From the NCBI GenBank assembly GCA_019009955.1, contig CM032228.1, forward strand, positions 203,966,501-204,030,500: 64,000 bases of DNA, in the 5' to 3' direction. This document shows, one piece after another, positions 1-14,200 of the stretch. The first letter of the stretch is position 1, and each line of letters opens with the position of its first letter. The notes below the pieces were generated by a model that worked only from the letters and a program-made list of their open reading frames with translations, did not search any database and had not been told where the DNA came from. A program made the translations under genes and the position numbers. The DNA is from Riptortus pedestris (Eukaryota > Arthropoda > Insecta > Hemiptera > Alydidae).

Positions 1-95
1 CCACCCTGGGTAAAAAAGGGTGGTAACATGTATGGAACCCATCTCAATTAGCCATAGTAGCAAAAAGTGGGCTTTAATAAATAATAAAAAAAATC
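1..95 (+). mobile_element. SINE copy S1, 3' part cut by window start
   Basis: It reads CCACCCTGGGTAAAAAAGGG, TAGCCATAGTAGCAAAAAG and a TAAT-rich tail, matching the 3' half of the tRNA-derived SINE seen elsewhere. Confidence 0.8.
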
Positions 96-382
96 CATTA
101 ACATATACCTGATACAATAAATATTTCTTGACAAATTGATTTATTTAGAAATTTAAACTTAGGGAGCGTCTTCCGAATTTTATCTGAACATTATAATTAA
201 ATGAAAAATAATTTTTATGACACCAATCAAACTATGCCTCGTTTTAGATATTCACATTGCGACGTATTTGAGATATTCACACTGATATTTGTTTAAGACT
301 TACTACGAAAATACATATTTACCCATGGATTATTATTTTTAATTATGTAATACAAACATATCTAAAATTAAAACGCAGTTAC

Positions 383-455
383 CTTAAATGCTTTTTCAGC
401 CCACGTCTTTGTATCGTGGTCACAATTTTCTCCTGCTACATACAGGTTTCGAAGC
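383..455 (-). CDS. ACSS3: ACSS3 exon h (last exon inside the window)
   Basis: The 73-bp exon encodes [19 protein letters not shown] followed by EKAFK. It matches the family block (LFVAGERCD...W) that precedes the DHWWQTETG motif, so the latter must lie left of the window. The acceptor is tttttag|G and the donor is TTTAAG|gtaact, phase 0. Confidence 0.9.
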
Positions 456-3400
456 CTAAAAATAAATTATTGTTTTAAAACTAATGCAAAATATTCGAAA
501 TCAATAAATATATCATCAGCAACAAAAGTTATCATAAAAGAAAATGTACTGCCAAAACAATTCTAGTAGCATTAAATTATTGTAGTAATGTTATCAATTT
601 TTTGTTGTAAATAAGCCTATACAATAGGAAACACCATTTAACTGTTATCCACACACAGAAAGACATACACACACACATACACAAGAGCAATAGATTTGTA
701 CAAGTCTTACGATTTAGTTGAATAGTGGCTGCCAAACTGAAGATTCGGATCGGCTTTTTTGATGACTCGGAGTGCAGTGGGAGCTGTGAACACAGCATTC
801 ACTTTGTGCTCCTGGATTACCCTGAAATATTTGTTTTCATTAGAATTATAAGTCTGAAACATTAAGCTGTGAAGTAGAATACCTGTGGGACACATAAGTC
901 CCACACCCCCAATGCCCCCTTTTCATTTTTCATATTTATATTGAAAAGGAATAATCTCTAAATAACACTAGCAAAAATGGAATAAAAAACTCCTAAATAG
1001 AAAAATTTAAAATTCGCAGTCTAAGGGTTAAGGGAAACTGCTAAAAGCTCTAGGCTCTAATGATAGTAATATTTGACTTACTTTCACCAGATTAAGATGA
1101 GAAAGTAAGGTATAGATTACAATAATGAAAGCTTTTCAAATTTTCCCTTCATCTTCTCCCATATTAGCGGGTATCGAACTTGACCATTAGTTTTATGCGG
1201 AACGTTTAAATATCGAGTTTGATAACGATTAAACAAATTGCTTCTGCTAGAGATTGAACATATACATATAATTTAGAATGGACCTCATTTTCTCATCTCC
1301 TCCGTAGGACCAAGTGATCAAGGAGAACACTTGAAAACAAATTCAGAGCCCGCGTCAATACTTTATAGTTAACCCTAGAATGGTAGTTATATTATTTCCC
1401 ACTTAATGGTATTGAAATGTAAATTTTACGTGTGCAACTGGTAATTGGTGAAATTATTCAAAATTTGTTAATGTTTGTGACTATTTTTTTATTTTATTAA
1501 AACATACACTTATCTTTAACTTATATCTATGTCAATATGTAATAATGTGCACGACATTCCTTACACGCGCTTTGTTTGAAACACGTTCCGGAGGTGTATG
1601 CTCCATTCATATCCATTCTTACCAAGCAGAACCCCACATTCTACATTTATTGTGACTGATCTGCCAATATTGTGTGGTTGAGAGGTTTTAGGTTTTTTAG
1701 CCCATGTGTTTCTTCTCTTTCTACAATTGCCTTGATGTTTTCTAAAATGTTCTCACACTCATTGCTATCTAGCTCACTCTGTGTCGCAATCATTTCTGAA
1801 GGCTCAACCTCCTTCATCTCTTGGAGAATACTCCGGATCATCATCGCTGTCGTATCCATATCCATATATTTCATAATTGTCATTTTCCCCATCTGACTCA
1901 TCGGAGAGTTATTTCAACAAATTTCTGATTTCTTCATCCATTGAATATTTTTTCTCCATTTTTCCGAAACTATAAACAGATTATTTATATTCTTTCTATA
2001 CATCTTTGTCTTTTTTATATTCAAAAATAAAAGTTAAAAACATTAAGAGAAAATAAATTAGAATATAAAAATAAATTGGAAGAAAATAAATTGAGAATAA
2101 TATTAACTAAGTTATGGCATAAAAACCGGTTATTTGTAGCAATACGTAAATTTTACGTGCCAAAAAGTTGCGGTTAATAGTATTGATACGTAAATATTAC
2201 GTGCCGTTTTTATTTCAAAAAATAGTATTGCATGAGTGGTAAGGTTCACTTAGCTGCACTTGGCGGAGGTCAAGTCCGAACTGTCTGGAGAGCTCATAGC
2301 TGTGGGGTGGGGGTGGTGGGGTCGTTAACGGCCCTTAGATAACAGTTCAAACCAGGTCACACGTAATTTTTACGTTCACTACCATTCTAGGGTTAATTGA
2401 TTCCCTTTAGGGGAATCAGCTAAAATCCATTAGTCTACCATTAGCTGGTACTCGACTGCCTCCTTCTTACTGAAGCATTTCCTGGTCCGAGACTACCTTT
2501 TAGGTACCGTAAAACTCCCCAACTTTGTGACAGGCTCCCAACTTTGTGACACTCGAGATTTGGGGCATACAGAGCACTCTAGCGGCACTGGGGATTAATA
2601 CTTACTTACAAACAGGAGCCGCAACCTCTTGGATTCATTTCGGATCTTAAGATTAATCCCCAAAGCCGCTAGAGTGCTCTTATGCCCAAAATCTTGATTG
2701 TCACAAAGTTGGGGAGTTTTACGGTACACTATCAAGCCGTTCGTTTATAGTTAGCCTAAACGGACAAAATGAAAAAGAAGAGAAATCTGCCCAATAACAA
2801 GTGTAGTAGTAAGGGGTCTCTAATCTTATTCAAGAGGGACGAACAGTTACGAAAACGGCCGCCAGAGCTCTCTTCGGAAAGTACCGAACAGCCGACTCCT
2901 GCCGACCACACACAGAATAGAAATGCAAATATCTCGGTTAATATTCAAGATAGAGAATAAATGTATATTTAATTTGCAATAAGATTGATTCTATTCAATT
3001 TTTCGATTCGACGTATAATAACGGAGATATTTCGAATTTTCAAAAATCGCCTCTCTAACTCCCCCCCCCTTCCACTGGTCGGATTTCAGCCATTAACGAA
3101 CTTGATCTTCCTTTTTACATAAAACGATTAAATTCCGAGTTTGGTAACGATTAAACAAAAATTGCGACCGCTAGAGCGTTAACAGACAAATATATATATA
3201 TATATAATTTTGAACGGACCTCATTTTCGTCATCTCCTGGGTAGGATCGATGGACATTTGAAGAAATTTTTCGAAACTCGTGTCATGAGTACGACCTCAA
3301 TAGCTGATTTCCCTTAAGGGAAATCTGCTAAAAAAAGAGCAATACTTTTTTATCTGTTTGTATGACTTACCTGAAATACTGACCGGGATGTGGCGTCCTG

Positions 3401-6400
3401 TCGGGCTTTCCTTCGTACATGACTGAGGTGACGCCTGCGCAGAGAGGTGCATAGCATATATAGCTGTGGCCTACTACCCAGCCCATATCGGAGGCTGTCC
3501 ACCAGACATCGTCATCAGAGATGTTGTAGAGCACCTTCATGGTCCAGGCGAGTGTGGCTATGTGCCCTCCCGTTGGCCGCACGATGCCTTTAGGCTGCCC
3601 TGTAGAACGAGCAAGCAGATTTGTATTTAACCAACAAGGAAGAATATATGTAACCATCTAAATACATATTGTTTAAAAATGGCCATCGATGTACTTCAAG
3701 GCCCTTGGCTAGTGAAGTGGACACATGTAGCTACTAAACTGAACGAAATAAGTAATTCCTTTGAATATTGAGAAACGAATGCCCTGAAATTGGGAGGAAG
3801 TTCAGACGGCGAGATTAACAATTTGCCACACACTCATTCTAATTACTTCTAAGGCCTGTGTCCATCGACTTGCAATTCTTGCGGAATTCCAACCATGACA
3901 CTGAAACAGCTTATTCATTATAAAATAGCAAGATTAAAAATTTGATTTCACCAGAAGATACTACAATTATTAAATGATCTAGAATCCAATAAGCATCCAA
4001 TATGTTTTAACTTTATAAAAGAAACTGACCTCTTCAATATATATCAAATTTATTTTAATAATAAAAATATTTTTAACCGTAGGGTAATATTTATTATTAT
4101 TATTTACCAAAGCCCAATTTTTGCTGCTATGACTAATTGGACCAGTTATATACAGGCACCCACCATTTTATAGCAGGTTGGGACTAAGGATTTGGTGAGT
4201 TGGTCACTAATATTCATATTGCCCAGGTGGGAATCGAACTCGCTTCTCTAGGTTTACTATGTTATATTAAGGCCAACGTTTTAACTAGACTTGGTAGCTA
4301 GAACCCCAGAGGTAATATTTATGTAAGAGGTAATCAAATGGTTTCCTTTTTCCGTATGATTTCAATTCAAGTTAGTTACAAATTACTTATTAACGTCTAC
4401 CTTTTGCAACTAAGGCTAATTGGGACGGGTTATCTACAGTTTATCACCCATTTCTAGCCAGGGTGGACTAAGGATTTTATTTAATAACTTAAATTAAATA
4501 AATTCCGTCACTAAATAAATTAAATTTTGCGCCGTTTTTATGATACAGTAACCCATAACACTCTCTCTATCGGCCGATCTCGCCGAACAGTTTATAAGCT
4601 GTTGAATGGGAAGTTGTTAGTGCCGTCAGAGTACAAGCGCTCCGATATTCAGTATTTGGTTGTATCGCACATACTTTCTCTCCTGCTTGGTGTGAATCCG
4701 TCCTCCTCAAGGAACAAACTGGAACTGTCTATTATTGGAAATTGGTAGGAATATCTCTATTCCTATTTGAGTCCGTTCATTTCACTTTTAATCCTGTCTC
4801 TCATTTTTCTTACTGCCTTTTTCTCGGTATAATTTTGTAAAGGTGAGAACATTTTATTACATTATTTTTTCCAGTATAAATTTGTTCATTTGTCCATTTC
4901 TTTTGTTATCTGAGCACACCAGACCCTAATTTTAATGCATTCTTTTATTATTTTTCATTATGTGACATTTTTGCCATAGAGGATTTCTTTTCTTGTAATT
5001 GTTCTTCTGGGTTTTCCGTATTTTTCTTTATTAGTCATTTATTTTTTACTTAACCCCTCTCCAGGGTATTTATTATTAATTATATAACTTTATTGAAACA
5101 ACAATAAGTAAATGAATAATTATAGTATTATTCCATTACTAACACTCATCATTATGAATTGGGTACCAGACCATTCAGTATTAATGGTAATGAGCATGTC
5201 AAAGGATTGCAATGGATTTACTTCTTGCTCTAGATTTTGTTTGTAGTTCCTTCATAGCACGTCTTTACTTTCTGTGCTGCTGAAAGGACTGTTTTCAATC
5301 ATGGTACTGTATGCTCCAACTCCCTAAATTATTCACTCAGATTTCTCTTCTCCAGAGCGTACATGAGGGACTATGAGACAACTATAGAACGTATTAAGAA
5401 ACAAACGGAACAAGTGCTTCACAAACACACCTCTCTACTGGAAGTATAAGACGTCATTTCATGTTATGTTTGACATATGGAATTCTATTTGTAAGAAGAG
5501 CGCTGGTTCCAGTTAGTTATTTAACTGGAACCAGATGGTAAAAATATTATTAGTTTTATTACTTCTTTCTTCTCTAGATACTACAGTTCAAGAGGGAACT
5601 GGACCTTTTACGTACACCTTCTCCAGCCCTGGTTTTTGTCAAACAGGTTTTTCCTTTTTAAGATTACCTTCTTTTAAGACCTACTTCCTTCAGTGGTACC
5701 ACCTGTACGATTTAGAGTTTACCATATCCCCTAAGCCTTATAGGTATGTATGGTGGTTTTCCTCCACCCATACAGTGGCATTTATTCAGCTTTGGTTCAA
5801 TTTAATAATCTACACTAATTGATAAACTTTTCTTTACTTCTGTTACGTTTTCTAGTATTGCCGGTGTCATGATGTACACCTTCGTTTTGATGTCCATACT
5901 GGGGTGCTTCCTTCAAGTATTACTGTCTCAGAAAAGAGTATCGACAGTGGAAAAATTCTGGAGAAGATAACTGCAATACCAGCAACACTTTGGAAAACTA
6001 AGACATGGACGATGAAACTCTATAAAGAAATTTAACACACTCTAAAATCCAAGAATCCGCCACATCAACTTTGGGTTTCTTGCGTTTCTATTGCAATTTA
6101 TGTTCCTTCACTCAAATAAATGAGGCGTAAGACATTTAAACGACACATTTATTATTGAGAAAATGTTATTTTTTGTTTACATACTTTGGAGTTCAAAAAA
6201 ACTTAGGATGCTGTCGTTATTTGAGCTGATTTATGTATAATTTCTTGGAAAAAGTAATAAATAATGGATGTTATGATATTGTCAGATGACGGGTGGCCGG
6301 CGGAGTATTGTTAGCATACAATAGAAGGGTGCTCGGCCTACAATGAACTTCAACACTTGGTCTGTTTGTGAAGGCTAACATACTACTCACCATTCATGAT

Positions 6401-9400
6401 ATAAATTTTATTTGAGAAATAAATCTAATGTTTATTCTTGATGAAATGCTTTGTGCAGAATTTGTAAATGCAAAAGATAAAAATAATGTCCATCTAGAAA
6501 TTCAATCATTCACAGTTCAGATGTTTTTAAAATTAGAAGGAGTAATGCATCGACCTGAAATACCCAGCTCAGAGGATATATATATTACATATGTCTGTTA
6601 CCTCTAGCGCTCGCAATTTTGGTCTAATCGTTGCCAAACTCAATATTAAATCGTTTTATGTAAAAAGAAAGATCAATTTCGTTATAGGCTGAAATCCATA
6701 CCGTGGGAGGGGAGGTTTAGAGGGAAGGAATTTCAGAATTCTTAATATCTACGTTATTATGCATCGGATCGAAAAATTGTATAGGACTATTGTTATTGCA
6801 AATGTTCTATAAATGTTATCATGTACGCTTTTTGACTATATTGATTATTAACCAAGATACTTGCATTTTATAGCTTTCGGCCTTCAGTAACCCCCCCCCC
6901 CATCTACTAATGTTATATTAACAATAAGTAAGTTGTTATATTATGAAGCGCATTATTTGAAGCATAAATACGAAAATTCTTAATATCTCCGTTGTTATAC
7001 AATGGATCTAAAAAGTGTATAGAACCAATGCTATTGCAAATTGAATGTTCTATAAATGTCGTTAAGTAGGTTTTATTACTACCTTGATTATTAACCGAGA
7101 TATTTGCATTTTTTAGTTGTCGGCCTTCAGAAAACCCCCACTCCTACTCATGTCATATTAACAATAAGCTGGTTTACTTGTTTACAGTTTATTTGAAGCC
7201 TAAATAACAATGATTGTTCTGATTGAACTTTTAATTTTTGAGATAAATGCTTAGTTTCCTCAGCTCCTGCGTGACGGACTTTGTTGCCAGTTGTGGACTG
7301 ATGGAAATTTGAGGACATTGTTATTTAATTGTGCCACTTAAGAGAAATTTTCTAAAAACTGTAATCTTACCAGTTGTTCCTGATGTGTAGAGTATATATA
7401 ATGGATGGTTAGCTTCTACAGGAACACAAGGATGTGGAGTACTGGATGACAGGGCATCGTCCCAATCCAGGTCCAAGGGGTGGTCCAGCCTACAGCATTC
7501 CACGTCTCGACGCTGGAAGATTATCTGCCTTCTCGGCTTCCAGGTGCTTTGGCTCAGAGCGTCGTTTAGGATGTCTTTATACCTAAATAAAAAAAAAATA
7601 AAATATTAATTGTTTAATATTTTTGATATATTCAATTTTAAGAAGATGTTTCAAGATAAAAATTTACATTTTGCCAGTCCTGGACAAAAGCCTTGGCGGT
7701 TTAGTCATATTGAAGAATAATATAAAAAACTAAAATAGCTTTGGTTCTTATTAAAGTGTGTTAATGAATATCATCTAATGGAAACTCTTTTACTATTATA
7801 CTATGTTTATTTCCATAGTCAGTTAGCTTAAGACGTTATGCATTGGGGCAACTCTAAAAATCATATTATAATATTTAAATTTCATTGGAGAGCAATAAGA
7901 CTTATATTCAACAGAAAGTCCAGTGACTCGTGTCTGCCACATTATAAGGAGTCCAAAATAGTGACTTTTCAAAGAAAAAAAACATAGTTATGAGTGTATT
8001 TAAGGACGTGTTAGGGAGTGTAATGACAACAACAATCCGTGTTTATAGCTCTTTGGAATATTTATATCTGTATAGGTTAGGTGTAAAACATATGTTTTGT
8101 GGATACGGAGGATAGGCTTTTGTTCTTAGACAGTTATGAGTTGAATAATAAAGAGATACATACTGATTAAAGATTCTAAACTTTTATTTGTGCTTATGAA
8201 CAGGACGTTTTTTTTCCTTCGTTTTGAGTAATTGTCTTGATTACCATATGTAACTTTTATTTCATTTCATACAGTTTGTTATGAATACATTATATTTGGT
8301 ACCAGTTAATTTCAATTTTTTCTCTACATGGCTGAAGTTATACCTTACTCTGTTCAGATATTTTCATGTGATTTGTTTAATATCTTTACATTTTAATATG
8401 GTTTTCCTAGCTACTGTGGGATAATAATTCATTGTACAGGAAATTTTTTATTTGAAAATTAGTTTCCTTTTGACTGTCTATATGTTTATTTATATTTCCC
8501 TTGGCCGGAATTTTATTCCCAGTTTCAATTTTAAATAATTAATTTTGGGCAAATGTTCACAATAAACTATTACTTATTTAAGCTTGATTACCCTTCGTAT
8601 TTTTTCCACTCCGAAAATTAGTGTTTATTTTAATAAACATTTCTTTAAGCTGAACTTTTCTGCTTATCTTCTACTACTAAGCCACCAGAAAAGGGTACTG
8701 GACGTTGAAAACCTCGAATTGCAGCAAAAATTGTTATTATTGTTATTTATTGTATATTAGAGTGATATAATAAACATATAATAAACATGATAACATAAAC
8801 AGTAAAACTTTTGACGGGCTTAAAGATGGTGCTATCGTGTCTAAAGCGCTGGCCAGCTGTACTCGCCCATCAGCCAACGAACAATGTCTCAGCTATGGCA
8901 ACAGTTATTTTTTTCAGTTAAACCCGACTTATATCAATGCGGTTTTTATTTTAAGTAACTCTATTACTAAGCATAGCATGTCCAACTTAAATTTGAAGCA
9001 GTGGAAAATCTGCTTTTCTACGCAGCATCTGCATGACGCTCATTTTATCTATTTTCATTCGATATTCATTGTTTTAATATACCCTGATTAATTATCATGC
9101 TACGTAAGTGTTGTATTTACTGATATGGAAGAAACTTCAAATATTTCTTAGGTACTATAAATACAACTAGTAGTGACTTATATATCGTCTCTAGCCCTTT
9201 TTATAATAGCGAAAAAAGATTAATATGATAATCTATCTTCCAATTTTATTAAAACGTAACTTGTTTTGGTTCCATAAATATATTAATTATCCCCATTTTT
9301 CCGTACTTTATGATCTTGTTGGGTTCTAATCCGCAGCTGGCTGCAATAATCACCTTAGGTTCGGCGTGATCTATTCTTGTGCAAAGCTCTCTTGCTGCGA

Positions 9401-11136
9401 AACCTGCAATTAAAATGTAACCATTTTAAACAAAATATATCAGAATACATCAATATATAATAATAAGAATGAAATGATGTCTGAATACTTTAAAACATAT
9501 AATATATATTTATACATATACTAAAGTAATGCTACAATCATAACGTCTTTAGTAATTAAAGATATTAAATCTTCTTTGACCAGAAATTTCATTTTAAATT
9601 ACATCTCTTGAGAAAACTGCAAGCATGATGTAAAATAAAATTTACTGATGCAATTATAAAATTTTCTGGATCATATGAAATTCCACTCTAATGTTATTTA
9701 TTTATGAACGTCCCCTTTGTGCTAATAAGTTTGATAAATTCCACTTAAATTTAAATACATAAAAAGTGCCTTATGGAATGAAAAATTAATTTCCAGGGTA
9801 GTCGGATGAAAGATAGAATTAACGAAGTAGTTAAAAAAAAACAATGGTAAGAATGACTGCCAAATTTGTGAAAAAAAAACCAAAAAAAAAAACCTTATGA
9901 ATTAGACTGACAACTTAAGAAATTACTTCATTAGTATTAAAAAAAACATTGACCATGTTAGAATAATCTCCCCCATTAATTATTTATTTACATAATTATT
10001 TATTTATATATGTACGGCACAATGCTAGTAGTATAGAGAAGTGATGAAGTCAATCTGACGGGACAATGAAGAGCGGCTCAGATCTTATAATTCCGCTACT
10101 CCATTAGCGCTAGCACGAGCTAGTGAAGTAAAATTATTCCTGTGACCATTAAATATGGACCTATTTTTCATTTGAGCTTTTATTTATATTTATAATATTT
10201 TTCATTTGTCGACGTACCCACTTCTTATCCAACTCGCCCGTCATAAAGGGGTTTGTTTATCGAGACATATTTATATAACGGACATCAGACCAACCCCTGA
10301 AGGTAGTGGAATGTACACTCTCAAGGGGGAAATAGGATAACCTTCCTGACCTGAAAGAAATGTGTTCTATGGAATATTTCGGATCCGTTAAAGAGCAGCA
10401 TAGATGGAGTATAACACACGTTGAACTAATGGATGGAGGCCTTGCGGAGGTTCACAGCTTATGTTTGGAGGATTTCATTGAATGGTCCAAGCTTCGTAAG
10501 AACAGTGGCACCTTGCAGTATGGAGAATCATATGCTACCACATTGAATGTTCTGAGGTACGAGGAAAGCCTAAGTCCTGTAAGGGCGGTAGCACATTGCA
10601 GTTTGGAGGAGGACTTTGAAATACTAAGCTATTTACTCGAGTGTCTTTCAAAAGTTTTAGTTTTAATTAAAATTAACATTTTAAAAATCCATAAACACAA
10701 GGTAACAGAATGTTTTCTCAATAATTTTAAGGATTCAAAGGAAGTATGAGTATCTAATCTTCACTAAGCACTGTACACTGATAATTACGATTCTTATTTG
10801 AAAATGTGGAACAATTAATTATCGATTAAAGAATTCTAACTGACTGGTGGACCTTTCCTATCAACAAACGCAGGTAAATAGCCATTAAGCGAAAAATACA
10901 TCACACATTTTGAACCATTTAACGTGATTTTTTTTAAAAAAAAATCATCGAATGGGAGACATTATTTTCGAGACTAAACGTTTCACCGAGTTTTGAAATA
11001 TGGTTACCTTTTGAAAAAGGTTAAAATTGTATAGTGATCTATATCATCGGTATACAAATTGATAGTACGAATAAATATATAGTTACACCTAGAAAGACGA
11101 CCCTTCTTCTTTGAGGTTTACTTCAAGAAGGAAATG

Positions 11137-11212
<76 letters not shown>

Positions 11213-14200
11213 AGGTAGGAACACTATTATTCAGAACTGAGTACTTAGCTAGAAATTCCTGATTAGAGTCACGTATTAAGGACCCCCTTCTAAGGACTTA
11301 TAGATAAGACTCACCTGGGAGTGTCTCCTTACGAGGAGCTATATATCAGATCCTCATCGGAGTTTAATAGATTTACCAAATGTCTTAATTTTTGTTTTAA
11401 ATGGCGCTTGCTAGGGATATGGATAAAGTATGAAGGATTTATTCAAAGAGGTCTCCTCTATGTATGGAAGTGTACAATAACACTTAGATGTACCTAGATA
11501 ACCAACCTATGGGAAAATAATTCTTACGGCCCAAAAATAGTAATAGTTTTGGATAAAGGATCTCGTCATTAGGATACCTTGTAAAACCCAGTTTTAATTT
11601 GGTGTCTTATTACGAGCTAGCTAATAAGATTAGCTGTTCCATTCATCTGCTTTCTAGACTGAGAAACGTCTGAGTTTAAGAGATCAGTCCAATCAATTAG
11701 GCAATTTTAATCATTTATACTTACTCCTGACGTATGTAGTCTATAAAAGTGTACTTTTCAGTATGATTTGTACAACCATATCTTAAGTAAGAACAATTTA
11801 TTTTATGACGTTCAATAAAACATATTTTTCTAGTGCTTTCAATCGGAAAAGTTTGACATTTTTTTGACGTCAGGTACAACCACTAATCCTTCAAAGAGAT
11901 TAAATGCCGAATTTTATTATCTTACGGAATCGATGGAAAGACATAGTGAATTTCATTCATAATATTCGTTTAATGTAAAATTTGCAAAAACTCTGCTTTT
12001 AATATTTGATAATAGCATGTGTCATCTATATACGTATTAAAAAACCTTTTTACTAAAAAAAAAAAAAGACCTTTTTTCATCTGCTACAATACAACACTCA
12101 TTACATCATCCCTCATTATACTCTCTATTTATCTCATTATAAGAAACCTGAACTCCTTGAAATAAATCTGAACATGAGATGTTTCTTAATATCGTTAGCT
12201 AAATGATATCTGAAAGATGCATGCAACTCCGTTCGTATTCGAGCTCGATAAAACAAGTACATGACAAAAGTTGTAGAATGTTACATTTTCAATATGGTCG
12301 GTTGAATAACAGTTTTTGATTGGATTCATATTAAAGGAGATATTTGGAATTTTTTGAAGAGCCATTAACGAACTTCATATTTATTTTACAATGAATCACT
12401 TAAATACCGAGTATGGTAACGATGAAAAAAAATTACAACCGCTAAAACGTCAAAAAAAAAATACATAATATATATTGTTACGTTTATTACCAAAAAAAAA
12501 GTTAATTATTATGGATCTTTTGGATTGCAAAATTACACACGAACTTTAAGTCTTTATCACTGCACTATTTATTTGACGATGTACTACAAACTTTTACAAA
12601 CTTGGTAAATTATTTTTCACTACTAATCATAGTATACACTGATAACTTCACTTCTTAATGCTCAGTACAATAATTCACGATCATGCACGGCACTGATTTT
12701 CACTAAACACTGCACTGCATTGGAACTAAAAAGCAGTGTTTACTAAAAGCTGCAGTGAACGCACTGTTATTCACTAGTAAGTAAACTGAGTACTATGTGT
12801 TAGGCGGATTTTATTCAGCCCTTTGAGGCGGGTTAAAGTCGGCTCCGTTACCTAGAAGATTCTGTCGCCAATCTTCCCCACAAGGGATTCCCTCATTTTC
12901 TTCTTACTCCTTAAATACGTGGATTGTATATGTATTCCTACTAAAATCCCATTTCACGACTGGAGCGATTTAGCGACGTATCAGTTAAACTCCTGTCATC
13001 ACTTAATTATATTTACGTAAGTACGCTCACTTCTGCAAATATTTTCAGAATTGTTCTGCATTATAATTTTTTGAAAATGTTGCTGTTTTCAAGTAGTTTC
13101 ATTTCGTGGTCTATATTCTGGCTACTGTCATATAGTAATTCAGTAGGTTTATGTAAGTCCTAGGATAGCAGTCAGTTAGTATATGTTATACAGTAAGTCT
13201 ACAGTTACAGTGTTGGCAGTAGGGTTCGTCTCCTCCAGTAAGTGTGAGTCAGTCGTGAATGGCCAATTCTTAACCTCGTTAAAACTACTTCTTCTCTTCG
13301 AAATAGGCCATTCACGAATTATATGTTTCAGATTGATCCTTCGGAATGACCATTTGAGATTTACAATCATAGCCCTTTCGTATTGACAATTCTTAAATAC
13401 GTGATTAACTATAATCAATTTTGAAGCTCCTATTTTTCTTAACAATATGAATTATATGACTTTTATCTCAGATAGTATTGTCATACATAAAGAAATATGA
13501 TTGTTTTGATTTAAATTTTGGAGGAAGTTACTAGCTAACATAGTTAAACAAACTTAAGTTTGTCGTGTCAGGTTTTCTATGATGGCTTAGGTATTTATCT
13601 AGCGTGTAATATGTTAATTAATGTATAAGCAGCTCTGACGTATCGGGACGAATTATATGCGGGATACTGTTCCATTCCGGGCGAGGCTATTATTTTGGAA
13701 AAACCACAAAATAAAATATTGTGCAAAAATAAATACAATAAATAAATTGACTTACCGCCGAAGACCACGCTGTGTATAGCTCCCAGCCTTACTACAGCTA
13801 GCATGGCTATGATGGTCTCCGGTATGAGCGGCATGTAGATGACCACGCGATCACCCACCTTCACCCCGCAGCGGGCCAGCGCACCAGCAAGCAGAGAAGC
13901 CTTGACACGCAAGCCTTACCGTCAAAAATAAACACACTCAAAGAGGCTACAGCTCTCTTTCACTCAATATACACAAACAATATAAAATGATAATATACGC
14001 ATTAAACTAATAACTTAAAACTGATTATTATTAAATAAAGACAAAAAAAAATGAGGTTCATATTTTCATCAGTTCTGATTTCTCCTTGGATTACAACTAC
14101 ATGGAAATCTTTCCAAAAATAATTATATTAAATTTAGGAGTATAATGGATGTGTTCAAAATTTATTTAACCTAGCACGGACTCTAAATTATAATAAAAAA

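Larger units (their letters stand above)
1120..2422 (-). mobile_element. Family T copy T1, split by piggyBac
   Basis: The body (GTTTGATAACGATTAAAC, GACCTCATTTTC, GCGTCAATA) reaches 1368. It is interrupted by the piggyBac element with TTAA duplication. It resumes with the palindromic terminus TTCCCTTTAGGGGAA and CAGCTA at 2422. The left part is degenerate and the far terminus is missing. Confidence 0.75.
9404..13755. other. ACSS3 c-d intron, mostly unassigned
   Basis: It holds the doubtful frame at 10360, the TA/GA microsatellite, the T fragment at 12330 and, at 12520-12950, sequence with repeated CACTGCAC / TCACTAAACACTGCAC motifs that looks like the edge of an unidentified transposon or LTR. 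A hairpin CGTGAATGGCC / GGCCATTCACG spans 13253-13316. Confidence 0.6.

Noticed and set aside
1672..1896. 74-codon plus-strand frame
   Set aside because: It is the antisense shadow of the piggyBac transposase fragment.
5535..5822. 95-codon plus-strand frame beginning with a signal-peptide-like [14 protein letters not shown]
   Set aside because: It covers exons N3, N4 and the introns between and after them. The hydrophobic start is a pyrimidine-rich splice acceptor tract translated, and the frame does not agree in phase with N2.
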